The notes: generated by a model from the letters alone, not told the origin. Positions 1-6,432 are shown, counted from the first letter of the stretch. The stretch is DNA of 22,533 nt from Candidatus Heimdallarchaeota archaeon (GCA_021399405.1 JAAFKL010000047.1:1-22533), one strand, 5' to 3'. Made by a program: numbers and translations.

Positions 1-402
1 CAACATTACTGGGAGTATTTTATTCATTAAGGTTACTGGACCTGTGAAATTTGTTTGGGTAAGTTCTGCAATATCCTCAGGTTTGAGATCTTCAAATCTT
101 GCCATTTTCTCTATACCCGCATTGTTCACCAAAATATCAATTCTTCCAAATTTTTCAAGTGTTAAATCCTTAATTTTTGAAATATCTCCAGGTTTAGTAA
201 TATCTGCGGTGATCACTAAAGTATCGCTCGCTAGGGCTTGGATTTCTTTTTCTAATTTCAGTAATTTCTCTGTGGATCGAGCCACTAATACAACTTTTGC
301 GTTATTAATTGCAAAATCTTCAGACAATTGTCTGCCAAGCCCAGATGAAGCTCCTGTAATAATTACAACCTTGTTTTCAAATTTTTTTATTTTTGATCTC
401 AT
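1..402 (-). CDS. Short-chain dehydrogenase/reductase (SDR), C-terminal part outside window
   Basis: The gene starts with ATG at 402 and reads leftward off the window edge; the visible 134 residues are the N-terminal half of a classical SDR oxidoreductase. The TGASSGLG dinucleotide-binding motif is at residues 16-23, just after the first beta strand (KVVIIT), and the NNAG structural motif follows strand 4 (IDILVNNAG). The catalytic YxxxK would lie outside. It should be a cytoplasmic NAD(P)-dependent reductase or dehydrogenase; the substrate cannot be read from the sequence. It is divergent from the TetR gene at 644, and one of three shared operators abuts its TATA-like box, so repression by that TetR and induction by a ligand (perhaps the SDR substrate) is the natural model. 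The family call is firm; the specific function is unknown. Confidence 0.9.
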   Translation of the reverse strand, partial: MRSKIKKFENKVVIITGASSGLGRQLSEDFAINNAKVVLVARSTEKLLKLEKEIQALASDTLVITADITKPGDISKIKDLTLEKFGRIDILVNNAGIEKMARFEDLKPEDIAELTQTNFTGPVTLMNKILPVML

Positions 403-418
403 AGCTATTCCTCATTTT

Positions 419-428
419 ATATTTTATA
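419..428 (-). promoter_or_regulatory. TATA-like box of the SDR gene
   Basis: TATAAAATAT on the minus strand is centred about 22 nt before the ATG at 402, consistent with a near-leaderless archaeal promoter. Its upstream edge touches operator 1, so bound repressor would compete with TBP/TFB. Confidence 0.6.
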
Positions 429-441
429 GACCAATAGGTCT
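428..441. promoter_or_regulatory. Operator 1 (inverted repeat AGACC-AATA-GGTCT)
   Basis: Perfect 5-bp arms AGACC/GGTCT with a 4-bp spacer. From family knowledge, TetR regulators of the NemR/DhaR type often recognise TAGACC-type half sites. It lies at the upstream edge of the SDR TATA-like box. Two related copies follow at 497-514 and 555-568, which argues against chance. Confidence 0.7.
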
Positions 442-496
442 CAAATATTCCATGATATAGATTGTTTTAAAAAGTTGAATTATATAAGTGTATTTA

Positions 497-514
497 TGAG
501 ACCGATTGTTCTCA
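497..514. promoter_or_regulatory. Operator 2 (imperfect palindrome TGAGACC...GTTCTCA)
   Basis: TGAGACCGATTGTTCTCA is an 18-bp imperfect palindrome with outer arms TGAGA/TCTCA. Its core, AGACC-GATT-GTTCT, matches operators 1 and 3 at most positions. A TATA-like stretch (TTATATAAG, about 479-489) lies just upstream on the plus strand, so the site could also cover a transcription start near 510. Confidence 0.6.
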
Positions 515-554
515 CATAAATTAAAAAATTAGGACTTAGCAATACCATTTTTTG

Positions 555-568
555 AGAACTATTGGTCT
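555..568. promoter_or_regulatory. Operator 3 (AGAAC-TATT-GGTCT)
   Basis: This is the third copy of the 14-bp motif, differing from a perfect AGACC/GGTCT palindrome by one arm base. It lies 76 bp upstream of the preferred TetR start at 644. Together the three sites suggest autoregulation plus control of the SDR gene. Confidence 0.6.
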
Positions 569-612
569 TTTATTATGGATAAAATAACTCAAACATAGAC
601 GTCATTCCAAAA

Positions 613-624
613 TAATTAATATTT
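613..624 (+). promoter_or_regulatory. TATA-like box of the TetR gene
   Basis: TAATTAATATTT is centred about 26 nt before the ATG at 644. This spacing favours ATG 644 over the in-frame TTG at 623, which would overlap the box itself. Confidence 0.5.
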
Positions 625-643
625 GAGTTTTAAATGTATAATT

Positions 644-1228
644 ATGGGAAGACAGAAACAGTACAACAGGGATGAAAAATTAATGCAAGCAATACAAATT
701 TTTTGGAGAAAAGGTTATCATAATGTTTCTGTAAACGATCTTGTAAACGCTCTGGGCATGGGGAAACGAAGCTTCTATCAAGAATTTGTAAGCAAAGAGG
801 AATTGTATGTTACTGCAATTGAGAGATATGCTAGCATGGGTCGAAATCAGATGGTAGAAATTGCTAATGAAGACTCATCCTTAGATAATTTGGAAGCTGC
901 AGTGAAGTCTATTTTGGATATTACAGCTTACGATCCTGAAGTAAAATCATGCCTTATGAGTAATACTGCCTTGGAGCTTGGTAACATTGATCCGATGATA
1001 GGTGGGATAGTACAGAAACACATGTTGAAGGTGGGAGAAATGTTTGCCTCACTTCTAGATAACATTAAAGCAAGGAATGAGATATCTGAAGATCTAGATA
1101 GCAAAGCTCTGGGTAATCTCATCAACGTCGTATTTTCAGGTGCAGGGATTGCTGTAAGAGGAGGAATTCCTATTAAAGATATTATGCAAAGCGTAGATAT
1201 GCTCTTCAAATTGATCCGAAAGAGTTAA
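644..1228 (+). CDS. TetR/AcrR-family transcriptional repressor
   Basis: A 194-residue protein of usual TetR length. The N-terminal helix-turn-helix is at residues 27-48: NVSVNDLVNALGMGK is followed by RSFYQEF, the typical recognition helix ending in an FY..F pattern. The C-terminal ligand/dimer domain contains SCLMSNTALELG (about 105-116), resembling the GCLLVNTALEL stretch of the NemR/DhaR/AcuR-like branch. That branch binds AGACC-type half sites, matching the three inverted repeats upstream. ATG 644 was chosen because a TATA-like box lies 26 nt upstream and TetR proteins normally begin close to such a basic stretch; a TTG at 623 would add seven residues. It probably represses the divergent SDR gene and itself. 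The ligand is unknown. TetR proteins are less common in archaea than in bacteria, so an old lateral transfer of the pair is possible. Confidence 0.9.
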   Translation: MGRQKQYNRDEKLMQAIQIFWRKGYHNVSVNDLVNALGMGKRSFYQEFVSKEELYVTAIERYASMGRNQMVEIANEDSSLDNLEAAVKSILDITAYDPEVKSCLMSNTALELGNIDPMIGGIVQKHMLKVGEMFASLLDNIKARNEISEDLDSKALGNLINVVFSGAGIAVRGGIPIKDIMQSVDMLFKLIRKS

Positions 1229-1262
1229 CGATTATCAATTATAAAGGTCCATAATTAATTAG

Positions 1263-1826
1263 TTAGAATAACCAGAAATTGAAAAACGCAGTAACTTTTG
1301 GTATTAGAAGATATGTCATAATTAAAACATTTAATGATACAATTAACAGCTAAACAAGCGGTCCTGGTAAAAACTCAAGGAATGGTACGATTAACAAGTT
1401 TGAGAGTAAAATCAAGGGGTATAGGGCCATTGCTGTCAAGATGGCCATATTATATCGACGTGGCCTGTTTACAACTAGTTTTGGCTGATCAAACCAATAT
1501 TCTAAACCACTTTGCTGTTCAATTCTGATATCATCGATATTTGATTCACCTTCAGTAAATTCAATAGATTTTGTTACCAAATTTATACGATCGTCTGACT
1601 CCTGCCATTTTCTTAAGTTTTCATAACTATCAAATGTCAAAATCATGACATATTCAGGCCGACTATGGTCAGAGGGTCTAATAATATTCATCCCTATATA
1701 TCCTTCAAATTTTGATCGTGCAGTTGTCATTTCTTTAATCCATCCCTCAAATGCCTCTACCTTGTCTTTTTTAACAAATCTCCTGAAAATTGTAGTGACC
1801 GGATCATTCAATGGAACTTGCTTCAC
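1263..1826 (-). pseudogene. Antibiotic biosynthesis monooxygenase (ABM)-domain membrane protein, interrupted by in-frame TAG
   Basis: From GTG 1826 the frame runs 158 residues to a TAG at 1350-1352, then continues in the same frame for 28 more residues to TAA at 1263-1265. The N-terminal 100 residues form an ABM ferredoxin-like domain (PVTTIFRRFVK, then EYVMILTFDSYENLRKW). Then comes a W..P-type linker and two membrane helices: NMAILTAMALYPLILLSNLL before the stop and LLIVSLNVLIMTYLLIPKV after it. From memory, about 190-residue members of this family end with a matching MTY..MP....WL segment, so the post-TAG part is the genuine C-terminus. Either one base substitution truncates the second helix, or the TAG is a sequencing error or is read through. 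The soluble ABM domain would survive truncation. The GTG start is supported by a TATA-like box (GTTTTAATC, about 1848-1856). Biochemical role unknown. Confidence 0.8.
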
Positions 1827-2134
1827 GTTCTGAAATCAATTTTTGTTGATTAAAACTATTCTAAATGTATACAATAGATATTGCAGATTACTATTAACAC
1901 AAACTAAAATAACAATAATTCTAATTTCTGTGAAATCAATATTATTTGCGATGCATCCCATATCCTGAAATAGCCTTCAATCAAGGCTTGAACAAATTCA
2001 GGTGTATCCACCTTAGAAACGAAAGTTTATTAGTACCAATTTCAATTCAATTATGCAGGTAGTTTTCGTTTCACTTTGGTCAGTTTACGTACTCTATCTG
2101 CGATTTTTTACACTCACTTTCTTTTATTTTATCT
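1827..2134. other. Gene-poor stretch with one doubtful micro-ORF
   Basis: This holds the ABM promoter (about 1848-1856). Further in, on the minus strand, a GTG-initiated 35-codon frame at 2011-1904 reads VDTPEFVQALIEGYFRIWDA and continues into a hydrophobic tail. The amphipathic start looks protein-like, and an A/T-rich box sits about 18 nt upstream. It could be a gene remnant, a tiny gene or chance. I see no RNA gene or repeat here. Confidence 0.3.
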
Positions 2135-2704
2135 CTAAGATAATAGAATCGCAATAACAATATTGATGCTATGAATAATAATTAGAATCGGGATCCATAT
2201 CAATGAATATTGTTTGTTATATTTCTCAAACAATTGTATTCCCCAAGCAAAATTTGCAGTTGAAAACCCCCAAGCAAGAATTACATTTAGTGGTGTGTTA
2301 AGGAATTCAGTAAATTCAAAATGAAATACCCAAAAGTCTGTATTTTTGGCTAATGACTCAATTCCAAGCCCAAAAAGCATTCCAATAAATCCAGTTGTTG
2401 CAATCGCAGTGCTATTTGAGTCTGTAATATCCAAACTGATATGGTATAAACCATAAAATGAAACAATCCATCCACAGGGAATTACAATCGGAATTGAATA
2501 CAAAGTAATTGGAAGATTTTGATAAGAGTACAACTCAAGTATGTTTGAGAGGGTAAATTCCAGAAAATAAGCTATTGTAGTACCTCCTCCGAAAATAAAC
2601 ATCGTTTTTTTCCTTTCCATAAATAATAAGGAATGCAAACTCATTGTAAAATAAGCAAGAAGTCCTCCAATTGAGAATATCCAGGCAAATATTGAAAATA
2701 CCAT
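2135..2704 (-). CDS. Polytopic membrane protein, CruF/DUF422-like (carotenoid biosynthesis-like)
   Basis: A 189-residue, very hydrophobic protein with six or so membrane segments. The arrangement LHSLLF...EFTLSNILELYSY...LYSIPIVIPCGW, then GLGIESLAKNTDFWVFHF and NTPLNVILAW, resembles the carotenoid biosynthesis (CruF, DUF422) pattern: FG.Y.Y...VP..IP..W, then D..(E)...WVW, then Pl.N.lGW. The match is from memory and is loose; no other carotenoid gene is visible nearby, so the function is tentative. Its ATG overlaps the stop of the upstream ORF (TAATG-type overlap at 2704), indicating co-transcription and coupled translation with 2704-2916. It ends with TAG followed two codons later by TAA. 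Confidence 0.45.
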   Translation of the reverse strand: MVFSIFAWIFSIGGLLAYFTMSLHSLLFMERKKTMFIFGGGTTIAYFLEFTLSNILELYSYQNLPITLYSIPIVIPCGWIVSFYGLYHISLDITDSNSTAIATTGFIGMLFGLGIESLAKNTDFWVFHFEFTEFLNTPLNVILAWGFSTANFAWGIQLFEKYNKQYSLIWIPILIIIHSINIVIAILLS

Positions 2705-2916
2705 TAGGGTTTCCTACTTTGAATTGTCATTTTTGACCAATAGAAACCCAAAAACAAACTGAATGGTATCATGGAGACAACTTCAGCTTGATTCAAAATT
2801 AATAAGAGAGCAAAGGCTGAAAATGATGTTGCGGTAATTGCTAGTTGTGGGATTCTGACGAGAAGAGGGTTGAGTTTCACGATCCATTTATTAATCCAGT
2901 CCTTCGTAATTCTCAA
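2704..2916 (-). CDS. Small membrane protein, possibly part of a frameshifted gene
   Basis: Seventy residues from a TTG at 2916, with two predicted membrane segments (LLVRIPQLAITATSFSAFAL and MIPFSLFLGFYWS). I recognise no family. Its stop overlaps the start of the CruF-like gene, so it belongs to the same transcript. Its 5' end overlaps the 3' end of the ORF at 2891-3076 in another frame, it has no promoter of its own, and its only start is the TTG. It may therefore be the C-terminal part of a single 130-residue protein that begins at 3076 and is split by a frameshift around 2891-2920. Confidence 0.4.
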   Translation of the reverse strand: MRITKDWINKWIVKLNPLLVRIPQLAITATSFSAFALLLILNQAEVVSMIPFSLFLGFYWSKMTIQSRKP

Positions 2917-3076
2917 GGATTAGTGGATTTTTTTGCCAATTGATTAAGAAATAGATTAGGGAGTGGAATTTGGAATAATATAGATTAGCGATAATCATTG
3001 TTAGCCAAGTTTTATTCAGCTCAATCAATCGGATTGTGATAGGTTTTTTCAGAAATATAGAGTTATTACTAGTCAT
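2891..3076 (-). CDS. Short ORF, first gene of the membrane-protein set (possible N-terminal half of a split gene)
   Basis: Sixty-one residues from ATG 3076. It begins polar (MTSNNSIFLKKP), followed by one hydrophobic stretch (TMIIANLYYSKFHSLIYFLI). A TATA-like ATTTTATGG at about 3095-3104 sits 24 nt upstream, so transcription of the 3076-to-2135 block probably starts here. It is divergent from the DASS transporter gene at 3137. No family is recognised. The 26-bp out-of-frame overlap with the next ORF is unusual and suggests that either a frameshift or translational coupling links them. Confidence 0.4.
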   Translation of the reverse strand: MTSNNSIFLKKPITIRLIELNKTWLTMIIANLYYSKFHSLIYFLINWQKNPLILENYEGLD

Positions 3077-3136
3077 CTATCTTAGAGATATTAAACCATA
3101 AAATGTCTAAATTCTTAATTCGTAAAAGGTGTCCCA

Positions 3137-4939
3137 ATGAGTAGTTCCGTTCTCCTTCCAGAAGATATAGCAAAATTTGACATTGACAAAACTGATGAAC
3201 CACCTGAAGGTTTTATTTCTGAGGGAGATTTACCGTCAAAACGTCAAATAATTCTAACTGTGCTCACGATTTTGGTATTTATTTCAGGGTATATGATTGC
3301 TCCAGATCCATTGGAGGAAGGTCGATATTCTGTATCTTTACAATACAAAGATGAAAAGATTGTTTTCGACATTGACATTAGTGATCGTATATCTGAAGTA
3401 AAAGATTATACCTCCATTAGTTCCACAAATGAAAATGGGCTTTTAGTAGCCAGGTACTACAAATCGTATCCTTCTGAATCTGGAACTGTGTTCCAATTCG
3501 AGCTTGATGTGAATTACCATAATTTAGAAAGCATTTCGATAAATTCATTCAAAGGTAAAATTTCTAATGACGACCTATCTCATTCCTTCATCGCTAAGTT
3601 CGCTGAGGATAATACAGCAATTTTTGAATTTACTATTCTGAGAGATACTCGCGTAGGATTAGGATTGTTATTTGCAGTGTCATTTCTATGGTTAACTGAA
3701 TTGGTTCCATTGGCTGCAACTTCATTAATGATCCCGGTTGTTTTAGTCCTGTGGAACGAAGAAACAGCAGCAAATGCACTTTCTCAATTTTCTGCACCAA
3801 TTATTTTTCTATTTTTAGCAGGTTTTCTTATGGCAGAAGCCATGAAGAGATCAAAACTTGATATTTACATATCATACAAGATATTCGCAATGATACCTCC
3901 AAATGGAAAAATACTTATGTTTTCTATGATGTGCTTATCTGCAGTCTTCTCCATGTTCATGAGTAATACTGCTTCAACTGCCATATTAATTCCAATAACT
4001 TTGCAATTGTTAAAAGGAGTAAACATAGAAAATGCACAATATAAAAAAGCAGTAATTCTTGGTATTGCGTATGCAGCAGCTATTGGAGGAGTAGGATCTA
4101 TGATTGGCACACCACCAAATATTATAGCAGTTGAAATGCTTCACCAATTTGATCCCTCAATAGAGATTTCCTTTGTTGATTGGTTTCTGTTTGGGTTACC
4201 CATTGTAATTATCATGCTGCCAATAACATTCACATACCTTTGGTATGTCTATAAACCTGTAGTCGATGAAGAGAGACTGAAAGAGGCCAAAGTTTTTGTT
4301 AAAATAAGATTGGAGGAGGAACATCGCTTTACATTTGATCAAGTTGTTGTAACATCAATATTTGTTTTGATATTTGGACTATGGTTAACATCGAACATAC
4401 ATGGTATTTCAGCAGGTATAATAGCACTTCTCGGTGCGGTATTATTATTTTTCTCAGGACAGCTCAAGGAATCTGATTTGAGGAGAATTAACTGGAATGC
4501 ATTGTTAACTTTTGGTGGAGGTTTAACCCTTGGAGCAATGATAATTAACACGGGACTTGCAGATTACATAGGGAGCAAAGCTGGATTCATTAGCCCTCTT
4601 CCAAAAATATTAATCATATTTTGCATTGGTGCGATAACACTAATTATGACTGCTTTTGCGAGCAATACAGCCTCCGCAGTAATATTGATTCCTATAGTAA
4701 TGCCATTGAGTTATGTATTGGGATTAAGTCCAATTTTACTTGCTATTATTGTGGCAACTACTGCCTCAATTGATTTTGCAATCGTAGTAGGTACACCACC
4801 TACAATGATGGCTTATTCTACCAAATTATACAGTACTGAAGAAATATTTAGAATAGGAGTTGTGCTGGATATTATTGGATTATTTGTTGTAACATTATTA
4901 TCGTGGTTTCTGTTCATTAATCTCATCGACCTGGTCTGA
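3137..4939 (+). CDS. DASS/SLC13-family sodium-coupled anion (dicarboxylate/sulfate) symporter with extra loop domain
   Basis: A 600-residue transporter with the internal two-fold repeat of the divalent anion:sodium symporter family. Each half carries a re-entrant hairpin SNT motif (276-278 in MFMSNTASTAILIPI; 509-511 in FASNTASAVILIPI) and a GTPP motif (324-328 GTPPN; 552-556 GTPPT), which build the substrate/Na+ site. The family's RVGLGLLFAVSFLWLTELVP stretch opens the second helix at about 172-191. Unusually, about 115 polar, beta-rich residues (56-170) lie between TM1 (38-55) and this helix, where most relatives have a short loop; they may form an extracytoplasmic domain. Substrate is likely a C4-dicarboxylate, citrate or sulfate and cannot be chosen from sequence. 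It has its own promoter region (A/T-rich around 3108-3118) and is convergent with 4950-5168, 10 bp away. Confidence 0.9.
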   Translation: MSSSVLLPEDIAKFDIDKTDEPPEGFISEGDLPSKRQIILTVLTILVFISGYMIAPDPLEEGRYSVSLQYKDEKIVFDIDISDRISEVKDYTSISSTNENGLLVARYYKSYPSESGTVFQFELDVNYHNLESISINSFKGKISNDDLSHSFIAKFAEDNTAIFEFTILRDTRVGLGLLFAVSFLWLTELVPLAATSLMIPVVLVLWNEETAANALSQFSAPIIFLFLAGFLMAEAMKRSKLDIYISYKIFAMIPPNGKILMFSMMCLSAVFSMFMSNTASTAILIPITLQLLKGVNIENAQYKKAVILGIAYAAAIGGVGSMIGTPPNIIAVEMLHQFDPSIEISFVDWFLFGLPIVIIMLPITFTYLWYVYKPVVDEERLKEAKVFVKIRLEEEHRFTFDQVVVTSIFVLIFGLWLTSNIHGISAGIIALLGAVLLFFSGQLKESDLRRINWNALLTFGGGLTLGAMIINTGLADYIGSKAGFISPLPKILIIFCIGAITLIMTAFASNTASAVILIPIVMPLSYVLGLSPILLAIIVATTASIDFAIVVGTPPTMMAYSTKLYSTEEIFRIGVVLDIIGLFVVTLLSWFLFINLIDLV

Positions 4940-4949
4940 GCATAATATA

Positions 4950-5168
4950 TCATTTTTTCATCAAACGTTTGATCTTTTTAGTATCAAATCCAGTCATTCT
5001 AAGAATTTTCAATGCCAAATCTAATTGACCTGAGTGGAAGCACGCATTGATTCTACAGTTACAATATGATTTATTTTGTTTAAATAAAATCTGAATAATA
5101 CACTCATTCCTGATAGATTTAACCAATTCGTCTATATTATTGGTTTCATGTATTTGACTAACAAGCAT
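4950..5168 (-). CDS. Small cysteine-rich protein, unknown function
   Basis: Seventy-two residues, basic, mostly helical, with no signal peptide or membrane helix. Cysteines at 23, 36, 38 and 43 and His45 (SYCNCRINACFH) form a compact CxC-x4-CxH cluster that could hold a metal or a disulfide; this is an inference. The C-terminus is Lys-rich (DTKKIKRLMKK). Support for a real gene comes from a strong TATA-like box (TTTTATATATTATAC) centred 27 nt before ATG 5168. I recognise no family. Confidence 0.55.
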   Translation of the reverse strand: MLVSQIHETNNIDELVKSIRNECIIQILFKQNKSYCNCRINACFHSGQLDLALKILRMTGFDTKKIKRLMKK

Positions 5169-5186
5169 TCATTAGATGATTAAATG

Positions 5187-5201
5187 TATAATATATAAAA
5201 T
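5187..5201 (-). promoter_or_regulatory. TATA box of the 72-residue gene
   Basis: TTTTATATATTATAC on the minus strand is centred about 27 nt before ATG 5168. It is one of the clearest TATA boxes in the window and implies a leaderless mRNA. Confidence 0.65.
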
Positions 5202-5283
5202 CCATATATACAATTTTGATATTGTCCATCATGTTCAATTGAATTTGAATTAATTTTTAGGTACCAATTATGATATTTGAGAT

Positions 5284-5517
5284 TTAGCCACCAGCATGCA
5301 AATCTGATTCTTTTGCTCTTTCTAATCTAATGAGAATTGAGCTGAGGACTTCTATTTCATCTTCTAAAATATCTTTCTTACCCTCGTGGGTGACAGTTTC
5401 TAAATTCTTTTTTGCTCTAACATAACTTGAGACTAGAGATGTGATTGCAATGTCAATCTCTTCTCTGTTCATGAAATTTTCCAATGAAGTATTTCGATCA
5501 AAAGTAGATATTCTCAC
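5284..5517 (-). CDS. Small helical protein, unknown function
   Basis: Seventy-seven residues from GTG 5517; an internal ATG at 5472 would give 62. The sequence from residue 17 on is two long amphipathic helices (REEIDIAITSLVSSYVRAKK and DILEDEIEVLSSILIRLERA), as in a small helical hairpin or dimerisation module. It ends in a flexible DLHAGG tail. A TATA-like ACTTTAATACC at 5544-5554 lies about 32 nt before the GTG, which favours the longer form slightly. It is monocistronic with no obvious partner. Function unknown. Confidence 0.55.
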   Translation of the reverse strand: MRISTFDRNTSLENFMNREEIDIAITSLVSSYVRAKKNLETVTHEGKKDILEDEIEVLSSILIRLERAKESDLHAGG

Positions 5518-5581
5518 TAAGGTCCGAGAGTGTTCAATTAGTTGGTATTAAAGTACTTATTGGATTATGGCTAATATTCTG

Positions 5582-5672
5582 TTATTTAAGCCCCTGTAAT
5601 TTAATCATAGGTTGTGAGTAGGCGGCGTAACGATCCCGTATTTCACTAGATCAAGTTGTCGAAAAGTGAAGA
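5582..5672 (+). ncRNA. Candidate small RNA locus (low confidence)
   Basis: An intergenic island much richer in G+C than its surroundings (about 5610-5640, containing GTAGGCGGCGTAACGATCCCG) follows a plus-strand TATA-like TTATTTAAG (5582-5590), giving a predicted start near 5611. It is followed by a 6-bp inverted repeat TTCACT...AGTGAA (5642-5647/5665-5670) and a T-rich tract. Local GC islands in AT-rich archaeal genomes often mark structured RNA. No tRNA, C/D-box or known riboswitch pattern is recognised. Confidence 0.2.
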
Positions 5673-5679
5673 ATTAGTC

Positions 5680-5883
5680 TTATTTAGGAACAACTGATTG
5701 TGTTTCTAAAATTATTAATTTCTCCTTTAGAGTCTCAATTTCTTCATTCATCATCACGACAATATCTATCAAATTCTGCATTAAATTGGGATCTCGAGTA
5801 ATATTTACCATTTGTTTGACCCCCATCCCCAAATCTCGGAATCTTTTGAACTCTAATTTAGCGGTTTCTTTAGGGTCTACCAT
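5680..5883 (-). CDS. Small coiled-coil protein, unknown function
   Basis: Sixty-seven residues from ATG 5883 (MVDPKETAKLEF). A longer frame to GTG 5958 exists, but a TATA-like box at 5905-5915 lies inside that extension and 27 nt before ATG 5883, so the short form is preferred. The protein is all-helical. The second half (NLMQNLIDIVVMMNEEIETL onward) has heptad-like hydrophobic spacing and probably oligomerises as a coiled coil. There is no signal peptide and no recognised family. The upstream 46-residue gene reads the same way but has its own promoter. Confidence 0.55.
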   Translation of the reverse strand: MVDPKETAKLEFKRFRDLGMGVKQMVNITRDPNLMQNLIDIVVMMNEEIETLKEKLIILETQSVVPK

Positions 5884-5904
5884 TACTTCTATTGGTGCTT
5901 GGAC

Positions 5905-5915
5905 ATAAATAAATA
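5905..5915 (-). promoter_or_regulatory. TATA-like box of the coiled-coil gene
   Basis: TATTTATTTAT on the minus strand is centred 27 nt before ATG 5883. It decides the start against the upstream GTG at 5958. Confidence 0.55.
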
Positions 5916-6023
5916 TTTTGCGTAAGATAAAATCCGATCGATGGTATTGAATTACCACAATTTAGTCTCTAATGTAGGGACATCAAATAAATAGGATTGC
6001 CCAATCCATCTAAGAAGTATGTA

Positions 6024-6164
6024 TTATACAAGATGAAATAAGATAACGTAAACACCTAAAAATGAAATCCCAAATACCAAAAACATGGCTGCACACAATT
6101 CAGCTAGGGCAGAAGACATCATTTTGGTTGCATGTGGTCTTTGATGTGGTGAATTCTCACTCAT
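6024..6164 (-). CDS. 46-residue single-pass membrane protein
   Basis: An ORF from ATG 6164 to TAA 6024-6026. It has a polar N-terminus (MSENSPHQRPHATKMMSSAL) and then one hydrophobic helix covering about residues 24-46 (CAAMFLVFGISFLGVYVILF), ending almost at the membrane. The arrangement recalls tiny accessory subunits of membrane complexes, but it does not match Sec61-beta or SecE as I know them. A TATA-like CTTTAAATTT (6186-6195) is centred 26 nt upstream of the ATG, the standard spacing in this window. It is the only protein-like frame in the gap between 5884 and 6432. Confidence 0.55.
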   Translation of the reverse strand: MSENSPHQRPHATKMMSSALAELCAAMFLVFGISFLGVYVILFHLV

Positions 6165-6185
6165 CTAAATTTAATTGTTAAGAAT

Positions 6186-6195
6186 CTTTAAATTT
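6186..6195 (-). promoter_or_regulatory. TATA-like box of the 46-residue gene
   Basis: AAATTTAAAG on the minus strand is centred about 26 nt before ATG 6164. It is the main evidence that this tiny ORF is expressed. Confidence 0.55.
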
Positions 6196-6432
6196 ATTCC
6201 CTTGTTAACAAGTTAATTTTATTTATTGCTTGTAATTTGTGAAATTATTGGACATTTTACAAGTAATTAAATGAATTTATTAGATATTTGATCAGTCTAA
6301 CTAATTTAATTATTGTTTCGCATTTTGAATCATCATTTTATTTTGGTAATCTTTGAATAATTGGAGATTAATAATCTTAGTCTTATCTAAATCAATTTAT
6401 TATTACAGTTTATTCTCAAGATGGACTATTAA

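Noticed and set aside
44..460. Plus-strand open frame of 138 codons at the left edge
   Set aside because: It is the antisense of the SDR gene, whose TGASSGLG and NNAG motifs read on the minus strand; the plus-strand product is low-complexity and runs through the operator region.
1334..1528. Plus-strand 64-codon frame opposite the ABM gene
   Set aside because: Antisense of the ABM protein's coding frame, no promoter, no recognisable product.
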